Shown here one piece after another: positions 26,334-39,165 of a stretch of DNA of 64,000 nucleotides (its first letter is position 1; the number at the start of each line of letters is the position of its first letter). A program made the translations under genes and the position numbers. Origin of the DNA: Ligilactobacillus salivarius DSM 20555 = ATCC 11741 (lineage in GTDB: Bacteria > Bacillota > Bacilli > Lactobacillales > Lactobacillaceae). The stretch lies in the NCBI RefSeq assembly GCF_001435955.1, contig NZ_AYYT01000002.1, positions 62,001-126,000 on the forward strand. The letters are read 5' to 3'. The notes under the pieces were generated by a model that saw only the letters and a list, made by a program, of their open reading frames with translations, searched no databases and had not been told where the DNA came from.

Positions 26334-26714
26334 TTATTTTTCTTCTGTACTTTCTACATCTTCGCTTTTTTCTTCAGTACTGTTATCTTCTTCAGTTGTT
26401 GTTTCCTTATTTTCATCAACAACGACTTTTTCTTCTGTCTTAACAGTTGTAGCAGGTGAAAGAACTCTACCAATTGCATTGATATCAAAAACTAAATAAA
26501 CACCGTCACAATCTAAAGTAACTGTTTTATCTTCAGTATTGATGGAGTCAATCACACCATGTAAGCGACCAATTGTAACAACTTCGTCGCCCTTCTTTAA
26601 ATTATTCATCATTTCTTGATGTTGTTGTTGTTGCTTACGTTGTGGACGAATCATAAAGAAATACATCATCACAAACAACAATACAAACATAAAAATTGTA
26701 TAAGTTGAACCCAT
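26334..26714 (-). CDS. yajC: Preprotein translocase subunit YajC
   Basis: A 126-residue YajC, an accessory protein of the Sec translocon. One N-terminal membrane helix (about residues 5-21, IFMFVLLFVMMYFFMIRP) is followed by the family's RPQRKQQQQHQEMMNNLKKGDEV region and a small beta domain. A very acidic Glu/Thr-rich tail (about residues 96-126) extends beyond the usual 90-110 residue core. The ATG has TTAGGAGTG upstream. It follows tgt, the common bacterial order. Confidence 0.92.
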   Translation of the reverse strand: MGSTYTIFMFVLLFVMMYFFMIRPQRKQQQQHQEMMNNLKKGDEVVTIGRLHGVIDSINTEDKTVTLDCDGVYLVFDINAIGRVLSPATTVKTEEKVVVDENKETTTEEDNSTEEKSEDVESTEEK

Positions 26715-26780
26715 TTATATTCACTCCTAAAAATTGTCTATATCTACTGTATCAAAAATATTAACAGTTTACTAGTAAAT

Positions 26781-27935
<1,155 letters not shown>

Positions 27936-27941
27936 CTAATA

Positions 27942-28985
27942 CTATTTAATAAACATTGCATCGCCAAAACTAAAGAAACGATATTTTTCTTCAACAGCAT
28001 GCTTATAAGCATTCAAAATGTTTTCTCGTCCAGTAAATGAAGCAACTAACATTACTAAAGTGGACTTAGGTAAATGGAAGTTGGTAATGAAAGCTTGTAC
28101 TACTTTCCATTCATAACCTGGTTTGATAAAGATATCTGTCCAACCGCTATCCGCTTTAATTTCACCATTATATTTGGTACCAATAGTTTCAAGAGTTCTA
28201 ATACTTGTCGTACCTGTTGCAACAATACGTCCACCGTTTTTTCTAACTTCGTTTAAAGTTGCGGCTGCTTCTTCAGTTAAACGATAGAATTCACTATGCA
28301 TCTTGTGATCTTCAATATTTTTTTCACTAACTGGACGGAATGTTCCTAGTCCTACGTGTAAAGTCAAGTAAACTAGTTTTACACCTTTTTCTTCAATTTT
28401 GTGTAGCAATTCTTTAGTAAAGTGTAATCCAGCAGTTGGAGCAGCTGCAGATCCTACTTCACGTGAATAAACTGTTTGATACATTTCTGGATTTTCTAAT
28501 TTTTCCTTGATATAAGGTGGTAATGGCATTTCTCCTAATTTATCTAGGATTTCCATAAAGATTCCATCATATTCAAATTCAATTAAACGACCACCATGTT
28601 CCAATTCTTTAGTAACTGTTGCTTTTAAAGCTCCATCACCAAAGGAAATCTTTGTACCAACCTTAGCACGGCGCGCAGGCTTAACTAAAGTTTCCCATTC
28701 ATCGCCATGTGTATTATTTAATAATAGAACCTCCACATGACCACCTGTTTCTGGCTTTACACCATATATTCTTGCTGGCATAACACGAGAATCGTTCATA
28801 ACCAATGCGTCACCAGGATTTAATTGATCAATTACATTATAAAAATAATCATCTTGATATTCACCAGTCTTACTATCTAGAATCAACATTCTTGATTGAT
28901 CTCTTTCTTCAAGTGGTGTTTGTGCAATCAAACTTTCTGGTAAATCATAATCAAAATCTTCTGTTGTTAAATGTTTCTCTGACAT
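27942..28985 (-). CDS. queA: S-adenosylmethionine:tRNA ribosyltransferase-isomerase
   Basis: A 347-residue QueA that transfers and isomerises the ribosyl group of SAM onto preQ1-tRNA, forming epoxyqueuosine. Family motifs: [14 protein letters not shown] at the start, [21 protein letters not shown] and [11 protein letters not shown], and the C-terminal [17 protein letters not shown]. Normal length. It starts five bases after the ruvB stop codon and is followed by tgt, so it is part of a continuous repair/queuosine operon. Confidence 0.97.
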   Translation of the reverse strand: MSEKHLTTEDFDYDLPESLIAQTPLEERDQSRMLILDSKTGEYQDDYFYNVIDQLNPGDALVMNDSRVMPARIYGVKPETGGHVEVLLLNNTHGDEWETLVKPARRAKVGTKISFGDGALKATVTKELEHGGRLIEFEYDGIFMEILDKLGEMPLPPYIKEKLENPEMYQTVYSREVGSAAAPTAGLHFTKELLHKIEEKGVKLVYLTLHVGLGTFRPVSEKNIEDHKMHSEFYRLTEEAAATLNEVRKNGGRIVATGTTSIRTLETIGTKYNGEIKADSGWTDIFIKPGYEWKVVQAFITNFHLPKSTLVMLVASFTGRENILNAYKHAVEEKYRFFSFGDAMFIK

Positions 28986-28990
28986 CTCTC

Positions 28991-30001
28991 TTAACCTTCT
29001 TTATTATATTTTATTCCCAAATGCTCATAAGCAGCTAATGTTACTATTCTGCCTCTTGGAGTTCGTTTAATAAATCCTATTTGCATTAAATATGGTTCAA
29101 TCATATCAGCAATAGTATCACTTTCTTCACCAATATTAGCAGCAATAGTATTTAAACCCACTGGACCTCCATCATACAATTCAATCATTGCTTTTAGTAG
29201 TTTTCTATCAGTTCTATCTAAACCTACTTTATCGACCCGCAACAAATCTAACGCAAATTGTACAATTTCCGTATCAATCTTGTCTTTATGCTTAACTTCA
29301 GCAAAATCTCGGACTCGCTTTAAAAGACGATTAGCAACACGTGGAGTCCCACGAGAACGACGTGCTATTTCATGAGCACCCTCATCATCAATTCCTGTAC
29401 TTAAAATTTGGGCAGATCTTTTAATGATTTGTGATAAGTCAACTTCATTATAATACTCCATATGACCGACAATTCCAAATCTAGCTCTTAATGGAGCAGA
29501 TAAAAGCCCCGCCCTAGTAGTAGCACCTACTAAAGTAAATGGTGGTAGAGGAAAATGTACAGGATGTGCAGTTGGACCTTGACCAACAATAATATCAATA
29601 AAATAATCTTCCATCGCTGAATACAAGATTTCCTCTACATTTTTTGGCAAACGATGAATTTCATCAATAAATAAAACGTCGCCTGGTTCTAATTCATTCA
29701 GTAAAGCTACTAAATCTCCGGGTTTTTCAATCGCCGGACCAGTAGTAGTTTTTATTTTAACACCCATTTCATTAGCAATTACTGTCGCTAAAGTTGTTTT
29801 CCCTAAACCTGGGGGGCCATATAATAAAACATGATCTAATGATTCTTCTCTTTGCTTTGCAGCTTGGATATAAACACTAATTTCATCTTTCAATAATTTT
29901 TGACCAATATATTGATCGAAAGTCTGAGGACGTAAGGATTGTTCATTTAAATCTTCACCTTCAAAACTATCACCAGAAACTATTCTCTCTTCATCATACA
30001 T
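28991..30001 (-). CDS. ruvB: Holliday junction branch migration helicase RuvB
   Basis: A 336-residue AAA+ motor that drives branch migration with RuvA. Walker A GPPGLGKT is at 62-69 and Walker B DEIH at 113-116. Sensor and arginine-finger regions ([18 protein letters not shown]) follow, and a winged-helix C-terminal domain ([24 protein letters not shown]) completes it. Ribosome site GGAGGAG. It follows ruvA by 38 bases. The RuvC resolvase is absent here, as usual in Firmicutes, which use RecU. Confidence 0.97.
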   Translation of the reverse strand: MYDEERIVSGDSFEGEDLNEQSLRPQTFDQYIGQKLLKDEISVYIQAAKQREESLDHVLLYGPPGLGKTTLATVIANEMGVKIKTTTGPAIEKPGDLVALLNELEPGDVLFIDEIHRLPKNVEEILYSAMEDYFIDIIVGQGPTAHPVHFPLPPFTLVGATTRAGLLSAPLRARFGIVGHMEYYNEVDLSQIIKRSAQILSTGIDDEGAHEIARRSRGTPRVANRLLKRVRDFAEVKHKDKIDTEIVQFALDLLRVDKVGLDRTDRKLLKAMIELYDGGPVGLNTIAANIGEESDTIADMIEPYLMQIGFIKRTPRGRIVTLAAYEHLGIKYNKEG

Positions 30002-30039
30002 TGAAAAAACTCCTCCTTTCCTCTAAATTATTAGAATTA

Positions 30040-30645
30040 TTAACTCATTAATAAACGTAAACCTTGTCGTAGATAATCATCTGTTGACTTACCGTCATAT
30101 TTTTCAAGTTTCTTACTAATTCTTTTAACTTCTGTTTTAGTATATCCCAAAGCACGTAATGCTTCCAAACTTTCTTTCAAATATGGTGAAGAAGCATTTA
30201 AATCTAAATCTAAGTTATCTTGTCCGGTTAACATATCGCTATCAACATCTGATAACTTACCTTTCAAATCCAAAATAATTTGTTTAGCAGTCTTTTTACC
30301 GATACCTGGAAACTTCGTCAAATATCCATCATCATCGCTGTTAATTGCATTAATCAAACCACGATTATCATCATTAGCCAGAATTGCCAATGCACTCTTA
30401 GGTCCGATTCCAGATACATCTAAAAGTTTTAAAAATAATTGTTTCTCTGAACTATTTTTAAACCCATATAAGCTTATATCATTATCTCTAACTGCTTGAT
30501 AAACAAAAACTTTTTGTTCTGCATGCTCATCTTCTTCATATTTGAAAGGATTAGCAACATAAACTTGATATCCTACTCCATTTACATCAACTACAATATA
30601 GTACGGTGTTACTTCGGTTATTACACCTCTTAAATATTCATACAT
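30040..30645 (-). CDS. ruvA: Holliday junction DNA helicase subunit RuvA
   Basis: A 201-residue RuvA that binds four-way junctions as a tetramer. Domain I (OB fold) is [19 protein letters not shown] onward; domain II has two helix-hairpin-helix motifs ([16 protein letters not shown] and [16 protein letters not shown]); domain III contacts RuvB ([16 protein letters not shown]). Ribosome site GAGGAAT. It sits between mutL and ruvB. Confidence 0.96.
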
Positions 30646-30661
30646 CTGTAATTCCTCACTA

Positions 30662-32641
30662 CTAATCTTCTTCTAAAATTCCGGTATGATGAGGGTCTTG
30701 AATTCGTTTAAACATGTGCTCCAGATCTTTATTGGAAAGTTTCACCAATACTGGACGACCATGTGGACAGTTAAAAGGATTTTCACAAGTCTTTAACTGT
30801 TCTAAAATCGATTTAGCTTGCTTATCATCTAGATGATGGTTTGCTTTAATCGATCTTTTACAACTCATCATAATTGCGGTTTTTTCTCTAAATTTAGCGA
30901 TACTTAATTTCCTATCTTTTAAGAAATAGTCTATCATTTCACGAATAATTGACTCTTCTTGCCCTTCTTTAAACCAAGTAGGATGTTGTCTAATAATATA
31001 AGTATTTTGTCCAAAATCTTCTAAATATATACCTAATTCTTTCAATTTATCCACATTTTCATTAATAATCAATGAATCGGTTGTTGGGTACGTTAAAACA
31101 ATTGGTACTAACAAATTTTGTTGAGTTGGAGATACTTTTCCTATCTCTTCACGATAATACTCATATTTTACACGCTCTTGTGCAGCATGTTGATCTACAA
31201 TATATAATCCCTCTTCGCCTTCAGCAAATAAGAAAGTTCCATGCATCTGGCCAATGTAGCGTAAAATTGGAAATCTCGGTGCATCTTTTCTTTCGTCATC
31301 CACTGATCCACTTTCTTCTGCTATAGATGTAACTTCCGTTTCTTTATTCCGAGATTGATATTTTTCATCCCACTCTTTTACTCTATCAGATTTTAAATCT
31401 TGTTTATCTTTAATAATTATCGGACTAAGCTCTACTTTAGTTTCTTCCTTTATTTTTTCATTAGTTTGAGTTTGACTCTCATCTTTAGTCAGTTTTTCTC
31501 CAACTAATGCTGCTGTCACTTCTGGTGTTATTCCTGTTCGATGCTGTTTAGTTTGATATTGTTTAGAGGCTTCATTTAGTCCTACTTTTAATTGCTCAAA
31601 GTCTAATTTTTCCTTAGTTTTACTTTTAATATTTTGCAACCCATCAGGAATTAGATTTTCTTGACCAATTCTTTCAAAAATAGTCTTCTTAATAAATGTA
31701 ACTAATTCATCTTCCTTACTAATTTTTATTTCTTGCTTTGTAGGATGAACATTAACATCTACTAGAGTAGGATCTAATCCTATTGACAAGACCGTTATCG
31801 GATAACGACCCGTCATTAATTTTGAACCATACCCTTCAATTACTGCTTTAGTAAGTTGAAAGTTCTTAACATAACGTCCATTTACCAACAAACTGATATA
31901 ATTTCTTGACGCTCTTGTTAATTTAGGTAAAGAAGTATATCCACTTATTTTAAAATCTAGATTAGCATCCTCAAACTTTACCATTTGACGAGCATTTTGA
32001 ACTCCATAAATTGCACCTATTGTTTGCTGCAAGTTTCCATTCCCTGCAGATTGCAATAATTGACGTCCATTATTTGTTAACGAAAGTGCTACGTCAGTAT
32101 GACTCAAAGCTAATCTATTTACAATATCACTAATATACGACAATTCTGTTTGAACAGATTTTAAATACTTTAATCTTGCAGGTGTATTATAAAATAAATC
32201 TGAAACCGTAATAGTAGTACCTTCACGACTTGCGCTTAGTGTTTTTTCAAGTACTTCTCCACCCTTGATATGAATTTTAGTTCCTGCTTGACCAGATACA
32301 GCTGTTTCCATCACTACATCTGAAACAGAGGCAATGCTTGGTAAAGCTTCTCCTCTAAAACCTAATGTATGAACTTTAAACAAGTCTTTTCTATCGATAA
32401 TCTTACTTGTTGCATGACGTTTAAAGGCTGTTTCAACATCTTCAGCCTCAATTCCATTTCCATCATCAATAATCTGAATTGATTTTAATCCGGCATCTTC
32501 AATAATTATATCAATCTGCTTTGCCCCAGCATCAATAGAATTTTCAACTAGCTCTTTTACAACAGATGCCGGCCTTTCAACTACTTCTCCGGCTGCAATT
32601 TGATTAGCCAAAATTTCTGAAAGTTCGTGAATTTTAGCCAT
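30662..32641 (-). CDS. mutL: DNA mismatch repair protein MutL
   Basis: A 659-residue MutL. The N-terminal GHKL ATPase has [18 protein letters not shown] and [10 protein letters not shown] motifs. A variable acidic linker spans roughly residues 340-455. The C-terminal domain carries the metal-dependent endonuclease motif [12 protein letters not shown] and the late CPHGRP motif, so this MutL should nick DNA itself, consistent with the lack of MutH in Firmicutes. It follows mutS by nine bases in the same transcript. Confidence 0.96.
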
Positions 32642-32650
32642 AACCTATCA

Positions 32651-35281
32651 CTAACCTTTCTTATTGAGTTCTTTTTGCCATTTGAAAACAATATTCATTA
32701 CATCCATTGGTGTCATTCCCATTAAATTAGCATTCTTAATCTCTTTAAGTATTTTACTTTGATTAGAATCTAAACTTACTGCTTCGGGTTGGAACAACGA
32801 CAACTGTTCTTCTTGAATCTCCGAAGTTTCATTTTCATTTTTTTCTTCAATATGCTTTTCTTCAGTGTAACTTTCTGTTGATTCTACAGTAAAATCATTC
32901 TCACTCTCTAACTTATTTAAAATGCTGTCAGCACGCTTTAAAAGTTTATCTGGCATACCAGCTAGCTTAGCAACATGAATCCCATATGATTTATCAGCTG
33001 GACCTTCCTGCATTTTATGCAAGAAAATCAACTCACCATTTTTTTCTATTGCACCTACATGGACATTTTGTAATTTATCCAAACTTTCATCCAGGATTGT
33101 TAATTCATGGTAGTGAGTAGAGAATAAGGTTTTAGCATGGATATTATTGTGTACATACTCAATTATTGCTTGAGCTAAAGCCATGCCATCATAAGTAGCA
33201 GTTCCTCGACCAATTTCATCAAACAATAGCAAACTATTTCTAGTTGCATTCATTAAAGCAACATTTGTTTCTTTCATTTCTACCATAAATGTTGATTCAC
33301 CAGAAATTAAATCATCTGCCGCTCCAATACGTGTAAAAATTTGGTCAAATATTGGCATCTTAGCAGATTTAGCAGGTACAAAACATCCAATCTGTGCGAT
33401 AACTACAGTTAAAGCTAATTGTCGCATATACGTACTTTTACCAGACATATTAGGCCCTGTTATCAAAAGTACATCTAGATCATCATCCATTTTAATGTCA
33501 TTTGGAATATAACTCTGCTTACCCATAACTTTCTCAACCACTGGATGCCAACCATCCTTAATATCTAAACTATGATTGTCAGTAGTTAATTCTGGTTTTA
33601 CAAAATGTCCCTGCTCACTTACAGTAGCAAAACTTTGCAAAACATCTAATGCAGCTACAGCACCTGCTAATTCCTGGATACGCTGAATCTCATCTTTTAT
33701 TTGATCACGAATACCAGTAAAAATCTTGTATTCTAGCTCTTTAGCTTTACTTTCTGCTCCTAAAATTAGTGATTCTTTTTCTTTCAATTCAGGAGTGATA
33801 AATCTTTCAGCATTAGTTAATGTTTGCTTACGTTGATATCTATCTTCAGGCAATTTACTCAAATTTCCCTTAGAAACTTCAATGTAGTATCCAAAAACTC
33901 TGTTGAATCCTATCTTTAAATTATTTATTCCAGTTGCTTGACGTTCTTTAGCTTCTAGTTCTGCTAACCATGCTTTGCCATTTTTCATAGCATCTACGTA
34001 TTCATCTAACTCTTGGCTATATCCAGGCTTTATCAAATTACCATCAGTCACAGAAATTGGTGGTTCGTCTTCAATTGCTTGTTCAATCAAATCTGCAATA
34101 TCTTCAATTGGATCCAATTTGTCAAAAATTTCATCAAATGTACTATCATTATTTAATTCTTGAATAATATATCTAATTTGTGGAATATGTTCCAATGATG
34201 TTCTAAGTTGGATTAAATCCCGACCGTTAACACTACCAAATGCAACTTTTCCCGCTAATCTTTCTAAGTCATAGACATTAACTAATTCTTCCTGAAGTCC
34301 ACTTCTTTCAAAATAGTGGGTTAATAAATTCTCAACCATTGATTGTCTAGCTTCTATTTCTTTTAAATTAATCAAAGGTCTGTCAATCCATTGCTTTAAT
34401 AGACGACCGCCCATTGCAGTTTTAGTTGAATCCAGCAACCACAATAACGTTCCTGATTTTTTCTGAGTACGAAGATTTCTTAATAATTCTAAATTTCTTT
34501 TTGCATGATAATCCATCTTTAAATATTGTGATGGCTCATAATGTACTGCTCGCTGTAAATGTGATAAAGCACGTTTTTGAGTAATTTTCAGATAGGTAAT
34601 TAAATGTTTAATTACTTCAACTTCGACACTATTCTCAACATCTTGACTAGCAAAACTTACTTCTGAACTATCTTCTGTATCATTTTGTTCAGAAATTAAA
34701 ATCTTAAGATTCTTAATTTGATTTAAAACTTCATCGTTTACACTTGAGTCAACCACAATTTCTTTCGTTCTAAGACTGATTAACTCATTTAATATTGTGT
34801 CAATTGTATTTAACACAGATACTTTAAGTTCACCAGTTGATAAATCAACATATGCAAAACCATATTGATTATTTTCAAAATGTAAAGCTGTTAAATAATT
34901 ATTTTCCTTAGCTTCACCTGCGGACTCATCAATTATTGTCCCCGGTGTTACCAGCTGAATGACCTCACGCTTTACCATCCCTTTAGCTTGCTTAGGATCT
35001 TCAACTTGTTCACAAATGGCAACTTTATAACCTTTATCTACTAAAATATCTATATAATTTTGTGCAGCATGATGAGGTACACCACACATTGGAATTGGAT
35101 CAACTGCTTTTTTATTACGTTGTGTCAATGTCAATTCTAAAATTTGAGATCCTTTAATTGCATCATCATAAAACATTTCATAAAAGTCACCCAAACGATA
35201 GAACAAAAAGGCATCCGGATATTGCTTTTTTATCTGCATATATTGTTCCATCATTGGTGTTTGCTTTGTTTTCTGAGGCAT
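32651..35281 (-). CDS. mutS: DNA mismatch repair protein MutS
   Basis: An 876-residue MutS. The mismatch-recognition Phe-X-Glu motif is F33-Y34-E35 in GDFYEMF. The core and lever domains follow, and the ATPase has GPNMSGKST around residue 615 and the [12 protein letters not shown] signature. A charged, Glu-rich linker precedes the C-terminal dimer/tetramer region that contains SLFQPE, a likely beta-clamp binding segment. It heads the mutS-mutL-ruvA-ruvB-queA-tgt-yajC cluster. Confidence 0.97.
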   Translation of the reverse strand: MPQKTKQTPMMEQYMQIKKQYPDAFLFYRLGDFYEMFYDDAIKGSQILELTLTQRNKKAVDPIPMCGVPHHAAQNYIDILVDKGYKVAICEQVEDPKQAKGMVKREVIQLVTPGTIIDESAGEAKENNYLTALHFENNQYGFAYVDLSTGELKVSVLNTIDTILNELISLRTKEIVVDSSVNDEVLNQIKNLKILISEQNDTEDSSEVSFASQDVENSVEVEVIKHLITYLKITQKRALSHLQRAVHYEPSQYLKMDYHAKRNLELLRNLRTQKKSGTLLWLLDSTKTAMGGRLLKQWIDRPLINLKEIEARQSMVENLLTHYFERSGLQEELVNVYDLERLAGKVAFGSVNGRDLIQLRTSLEHIPQIRYIIQELNNDSTFDEIFDKLDPIEDIADLIEQAIEDEPPISVTDGNLIKPGYSQELDEYVDAMKNGKAWLAELEAKERQATGINNLKIGFNRVFGYYIEVSKGNLSKLPEDRYQRKQTLTNAERFITPELKEKESLILGAESKAKELEYKIFTGIRDQIKDEIQRIQELAGAVAALDVLQSFATVSEQGHFVKPELTTDNHSLDIKDGWHPVVEKVMGKQSYIPNDIKMDDDLDVLLITGPNMSGKSTYMRQLALTVVIAQIGCFVPAKSAKMPIFDQIFTRIGAADDLISGESTFMVEMKETNVALMNATRNSLLLFDEIGRGTATYDGMALAQAIIEYVHNNIHAKTLFSTHYHELTILDESLDKLQNVHVGAIEKNGELIFLHKMQEGPADKSYGIHVAKLAGMPDKLLKRADSILNKLESENDFTVESTESYTEEKHIEEKNENETSEIQEEQLSLFQPEAVSLDSNQSKILKEIKNANLMGMTPMDVMNIVFKWQKELNKKG

Positions 35282-35408
35282 TCTTTCTAAAGTCCTTTCT
35301 AAAAATATATTTATTTATACGTCCAAAATTTACGTGCAAGTATAATTTTAACATGTTTTTTTATTAATTGCTTTCAATTAATTAACGAAAACTTACTTCA
35401 CGATACTT

Positions 35409-35441
35409 AAAAAGCCGAGAAGATAAAATTCTCCTCAGCTT
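35409..35441 (-). terminator. Terminator of rny
   Basis: GCTGAGGAGA on the minus strand pairs with TCTTCTCGGC across an ATTTTA loop (with G-T pairs), followed by a T-run at 35413-35409. Confidence 0.82.
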
Positions 35442-35447
35442 CATTAA

Positions 35448-37013
35448 TTACTTAGCATATTCAACAGCTCTTGTTTCTCTAATAACTGTCACTTTAATAT
35501 GACCTGGATATTCTAACTCATCTTCAATCTTCATTCGAATATCTCTAGCCAGAACAGTTGCTTCTAAATCGCTAACCTCATTTGGTTGAACAATAACTCT
35601 AACTTCTCGACCAGCTTGAATAGCGTAACTCTTTTGAACACCCTTAAATTCGTTTGAAATATTTTCCAATTTTTCAAGACGATGGATATAATTTTCTAAT
35701 GATTCACTACGAGCACCTGGTCTAGCAGCTGAAATTGCATCAGCCGCAGCAACTAAAACAGCTATTACGGATTTAGGCTCTGTGTCTCCATGATGCGAAG
35801 CAATTGTATTGACAACTGTCTCACTTTCATTATATTTCTTAGTGAGTTCTACACCAAGTTCGACATGTGAACCCTCAATCTCATGATCAACAGCTTTACC
35901 AATATCGTGTAATAATCCTGCACGTTTCGCCAATATGACATCTTCGCCTAACTCAGCAGCTAGTATTCCTGAAATTTTTGCAACTTCAATTGAATGATTC
36001 AAAACATTTTGACCATAACTTGTACGATAATTTAATCTACCAATAGTCTTAATCAAGTCTGGGTGCATTGAATGAATTCCTAGGTCAAAAATAACTTCTT
36101 CACCTATTTCACGAATTTTTGCATCCATATCCTTAGTAGCCTTATCAACCATTTCTTCAATTCTTGCTGGATGAATTCGACCATCCTGAATTAATCTTTC
36201 TAAGGCCATTTTAGCAATTTCTCTTCTAACTGGATCGAAACCACTTAAAACGACTGCTTCTGGCGTATCATCGATTATTAAGTCAATTCCAGTCAATGTT
36301 TCTAAAGTACGAATATTTCGACCTTCACGTCCAATTATTCTACCCTTCATTTCATCATTTGGAAGATTTACTACAGATACAGTTGTTTCAGATACCATAT
36401 CTGCAGCACTACGTTGAATGGCTTGAGCGATTAAACTCTTAGCTTTTCGGTCAACTGTAGCTTTAGTTTCTTCTTCACTTTCCTTAATCATTACCGCACG
36501 CTCATGAATTAATTCTTCCTTAGTTTCATTCAAGATTAATTCCTTAGCTTCGGGTCTTGTCAATGCTGCAATTTCTTCAAGTTTATCTTGTTGCTCTTTT
36601 ACTAACAAAGATGCTTGTTCTTTTTGCTTAGTTACAACTTTTTGATCAGAATCTAATTGTGCTTCTTTTTTCTCTAAAACGTCCTCACGTTTATCTAAAG
36701 CAGTATCTTTTCTATCGAGAATTTCTTCTCTTTGTAACAAGCGATTTTCCTGACGTTGAATTTCAGATCTGCGTTCCTTTAGTTCACTTTCTATTTCAGA
36801 ACGATAACGATGATTTTCTTCTTTAGCTTCAATAATCGCTTCCTTCTTACTTGCAGCAGCTTCTTTTTTTGCTGTTTCAATGATACCAGTTGCTGTTTGG
36901 GTTGCTACATCTAAAGCTTGTTCATAACTACGCTTACGATAAGCTACCCCCAACGCAAAACCGATAACTAAAGTCGCAATGGCGATGGCGAGGATTGTAA
37001 TTGCTATAATCAC
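35448..37013 (-). CDS. rny: Ribonuclease Y
   Basis: A 521-residue membrane-anchored endoribonuclease that starts decay of many mRNAs and matures riboswitches and polycistronic transcripts. An N-terminal membrane helix (about residues 2-24) is followed by a long coiled coil to about residue 200, a KH domain with [15 protein letters not shown], and an HD domain with [15 protein letters not shown] start at 37013, with GGAGG seven bases upstream. It lies next to recA, as in many Firmicutes. Confidence 0.97.
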   Translation of the reverse strand: MIIAITILAIAIATLVIGFALGVAYRKRSYEQALDVATQTATGIIETAKKEAAASKKEAIIEAKEENHRYRSEIESELKERRSEIQRQENRLLQREEILDRKDTALDKREDVLEKKEAQLDSDQKVVTKQKEQASLLVKEQQDKLEEIAALTRPEAKELILNETKEELIHERAVMIKESEEETKATVDRKAKSLIAQAIQRSAADMVSETTVSVVNLPNDEMKGRIIGREGRNIRTLETLTGIDLIIDDTPEAVVLSGFDPVRREIAKMALERLIQDGRIHPARIEEMVDKATKDMDAKIREIGEEVIFDLGIHSMHPDLIKTIGRLNYRTSYGQNVLNHSIEVAKISGILAAELGEDVILAKRAGLLHDIGKAVDHEIEGSHVELGVELTKKYNESETVVNTIASHHGDTEPKSVIAVLVAAADAISAARPGARSESLENYIHRLEKLENISNEFKGVQKSYAIQAGREVRVIVQPNEVSDLEATVLARDIRMKIEDELEYPGHIKVTVIRETRAVEYAK

Positions 37014-37140
37014 ACTTGCACCTCCACACCATTATTTATATTTAAAATGTCTATACTAATTGATGTCATTGATTAATACACACAATAATATTTTAATGTT
37101 TGTTACATGCTTATGTCAATAATTACTTCTTTTCCCTCGA

Positions 37141-37178
37141 AAATAAACGACTTAAAAGCAAAACTTTCAAGCCGTTTA
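37141..37178 (-). terminator. Terminator of recA
   Basis: Minus strand: AAACGGCTT pairs with AAGTCGTTT (one G-T pair), with AAAG/CTTT inside, then ATTTT. Confidence 0.75.
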
Positions 37179-37187
37179 AATAACTAA

Positions 37188-38333
37188 TTATTCGTCACTA
37201 TCATTTACATCTAAAGATACTTCTTCAGAATCATCTATATCTGCAGCCTTGTCATCCATAGCAGATTGAGTAGTATTCTTATCTTGAGATTCAGGTACAT
37301 TTCCATTTTCATCCGGTATACCGTATGCTTCTCTGACTTTGATATTAATTTCATTCATCTCGTCTTCATGTTCACTAAGATATTCCTTAGCATTTTCACG
37401 TCCTTGACCTATTCTTGTATCTCCATAAGAGAACCAAGAACCACTCTTGTGAATGATATCCTTTTCAACAGCCATATCCAGTAATTCACCAGTTTTAGAA
37501 ATACCTTCACCATACATAATATCAACTTCAGCTACTTTGAATGGTGGAGCAACCTTATTTTTCACAAATTTAATCTTAGTTCTATTACCAATAATTTCAG
37601 ATTTTGCCTTAATTGCTTCGGAACGACGCACTTCCATTCTAACAGTTGAATAGAACTTCAAAGCACGACCACCAGGAGTTGTTTCGGGATTTCCAAACAT
37701 AACCCCTACTTTTTCACGAATTTGGTTAATAAATATAGCTACCGTCTTCGTCTTATTGATTGTACCTGAAAGTTTTCTCAAAGCCTGTGACATCAAACGA
37801 GCTTGCAACCCAACATGAGAATCACCCATTTCACCTTCAATTTCAGCTTTAGGTACTAAAGCGGCTACTGAGTCAACAACAATTATATCAATTGCACCAG
37901 ATGAAACCAAAGCATCAGCAATTTCTAAGCCTTGTTCACCAGTGTCTGGTTGTGAAAGTAGTAATTCATCAATGTTTACTCCCAATGCAGTAGCATATGC
38001 AGGATCCAAAGCATTTTCAGCATCGATATATGCTGCTGTACCACCACGTTTTTGAACTTCAGCAACTGCATGTAATGCAACTGTCGTCTTACCAGAACTT
38101 TCTGGACCATAAATTTCAATAATACGTCCTCGTGGATAACCACCTACACCTAATCCTGCATCAATAGCAATTGAACCACTAGAAATGGTAGAAATCTTTG
38201 TATCTACTTTCCCTCCCATTTTCATAATGGAACCTTTACCGAACTTTTTCTCAATCTTTTTTAAAGCTGCATCTAAAGCCTTTAATCTTTCTTCAGGTTG
38301 ATCGCCTTGAACTTTATTTTTGTCATTAGCCAC
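37188..38333 (-). CDS. recA: Recombinase RecA
   Basis: A 381-residue RecA that forms the strand-exchange filament on single-stranded DNA and triggers LexA self-cleavage. Walker A GPESSGKT is at 76-83, the L1/L2 DNA-binding regions and [23 protein letters not shown] are intact, and the C-terminal tail is long and acidic (about 45 residues), typical of lactobacilli. GTG start at 38333 with GGAGG eight bases upstream. The promoter has a LexA box. Confidence 0.98.
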   Translation of the reverse strand: MANDKNKVQGDQPEERLKALDAALKKIEKKFGKGSIMKMGGKVDTKISTISSGSIAIDAGLGVGGYPRGRIIEIYGPESSGKTTVALHAVAEVQKRGGTAAYIDAENALDPAYATALGVNIDELLLSQPDTGEQGLEIADALVSSGAIDIIVVDSVAALVPKAEIEGEMGDSHVGLQARLMSQALRKLSGTINKTKTVAIFINQIREKVGVMFGNPETTPGGRALKFYSTVRMEVRRSEAIKAKSEIIGNRTKIKFVKNKVAPPFKVAEVDIMYGEGISKTGELLDMAVEKDIIHKSGSWFSYGDTRIGQGRENAKEYLSEHEDEMNEINIKVREAYGIPDENGNVPESQDKNTTQSAMDDKAADIDDSEEVSLDVNDSDE

Positions 38334-38386
38334 TTACAATTCCTCCTCGTTTCATCTTAATATAAAGAAGAACTTTTACTCTATTA

Positions 38387-38435
38387 ATCATACTGATTTA
38401 TACGGCAAATATCAAGAGAATCGAACTAAAGTTCA
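38387..38435 (-). promoter_or_regulatory. recA promoter with LexA (SOS) box
   Basis: Minus-strand -35 TTGATA (38415-38410), 17-base spacer, -10 TATGAT (38392-38387). CGAACTAAAGTTCA at 38422-38435 holds the exact GAAC-N4-GTTC core of the Gram-positive LexA/DinR operator, six bases upstream of the -35 box. Confidence 0.85.
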
Positions 38436-38482
38436 CAAAAATTCTTCTTCAAAAATAAATTACGCAAAAATCTTTGTAATTC

Positions 38483-38515
38483 AAAAAAATGTGAGAAGAA
38501 CAATTCTTCCCACAT
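38483..38515 (-). terminator. Terminator of pgsA
   Basis: ATGTGAGAAGAA (38489-38500) pairs with TTCTTCCCACAT (38504-38515) with one G-T pair; minus-strand T-run at 38489-38483. Confidence 0.87.
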
Positions 38516-38525
38516 AATTAAAAAA

Positions 38526-39113
38526 TTATTTTCCAAATGAATCACTGAAAATATCTTTACTGTGATAAAAATAATCAATACCAGAATAAACTGTAAAGAA
38601 TAAGCAAATATATAATAAAATTTCACCTATTGGAATACTTACAGCTGCAAAGAATACATCGTTTAAGAACAAGAACAAAATTGAAAACATTTGTGTAAAA
38701 GTCTTAATCTTTCCTGGCATTGCAGCCGCTATTACTTCTCCATCATTTTCAACTACAATTAATCTTAAACCTGTTACTGCAAGTTCACGACATACAATGA
38801 TTGCTGCAATCCATGCTGGAACCTTTCCCATTTGCACTAAAATAATAAATGCTGTCATAACTAACATTTTGTCAGCCAAAGGATCAGCAAATTTACCAAA
38901 GTTAGATACCAAATGTCTGCGACGAGCAATCTGTCCATCAGCAAAATCAGTAATTGAGGCTACTGCAAATATAATTGCACCCCATAATGATGTTACAGGA
39001 ATTGTTGTTCCTGCAATTATCACATCACCCCAGTTTAACGGTAATAATAATACTAACATGAAAACTGGAATCAATAAGATTCTAATGATTGTCAATTTGT
39101 TAGGTAAGTTCAA
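38526..39113 (-). CDS. pgsA: CDP-diacylglycerol-glycerol-3-phosphate 3-phosphatidyltransferase
   Basis: A 195-residue membrane enzyme that makes phosphatidylglycerol phosphate, the precursor of phosphatidylglycerol and cardiolipin. The CDP-alcohol phosphotransferase motif D-G-x2-A-R-x8-G-x3-D-x3-D is complete (DGQIAR, then FGKFADPLAD). Several hydrophobic helices follow. The start is taken as TTG at 39113, giving MNLPNKLTIIRI, the family start, with AAGGAG eight bases upstream; an in-frame GTG three codons earlier overlaps that ribosome site. It follows rodZ. The leader contains competing inverted repeats. Confidence 0.95.
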   Translation of the reverse strand: MNLPNKLTIIRILLIPVFMLVLLLPLNWGDVIIAGTTIPVTSLWGAIIFAVASITDFADGQIARRRHLVSNFGKFADPLADKMLVMTAFIILVQMGKVPAWIAAIIVCRELAVTGLRLIVVENDGEVIAAAMPGKIKTFTQMFSILFLFLNDVFFAAVSIPIGEILLYICLFFTVYSGIDYFYHSKDIFSDSFGK

Positions 39114-39119
39114 ATTAAT

Positions 39120-39155
39120 CACTCCTTAATATAAGGGAGTGAAATATCCACTCCC
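39120..39155 (-). promoter_or_regulatory. Competing inverted repeats at the pgsA ribosome site
   Basis: Minus strand: GGGAGTG (39155-39149), CACTCCC (39141-39135) and GGAGTG (39125-39120, overlapping the ribosome site). The middle segment can pair with either neighbour, so one fold hides and the other frees the ribosome site. Regulation is inference. Confidence 0.4.
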
Positions 39156-39165
39156 TAAGTTAACG

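Noticed and set aside
38320-38626. Short frames on both strands around the recA promoter and pgsA 3' end
   Set aside because: They overlap the recA promoter, LexA box and pgsA terminator and look non-coding.
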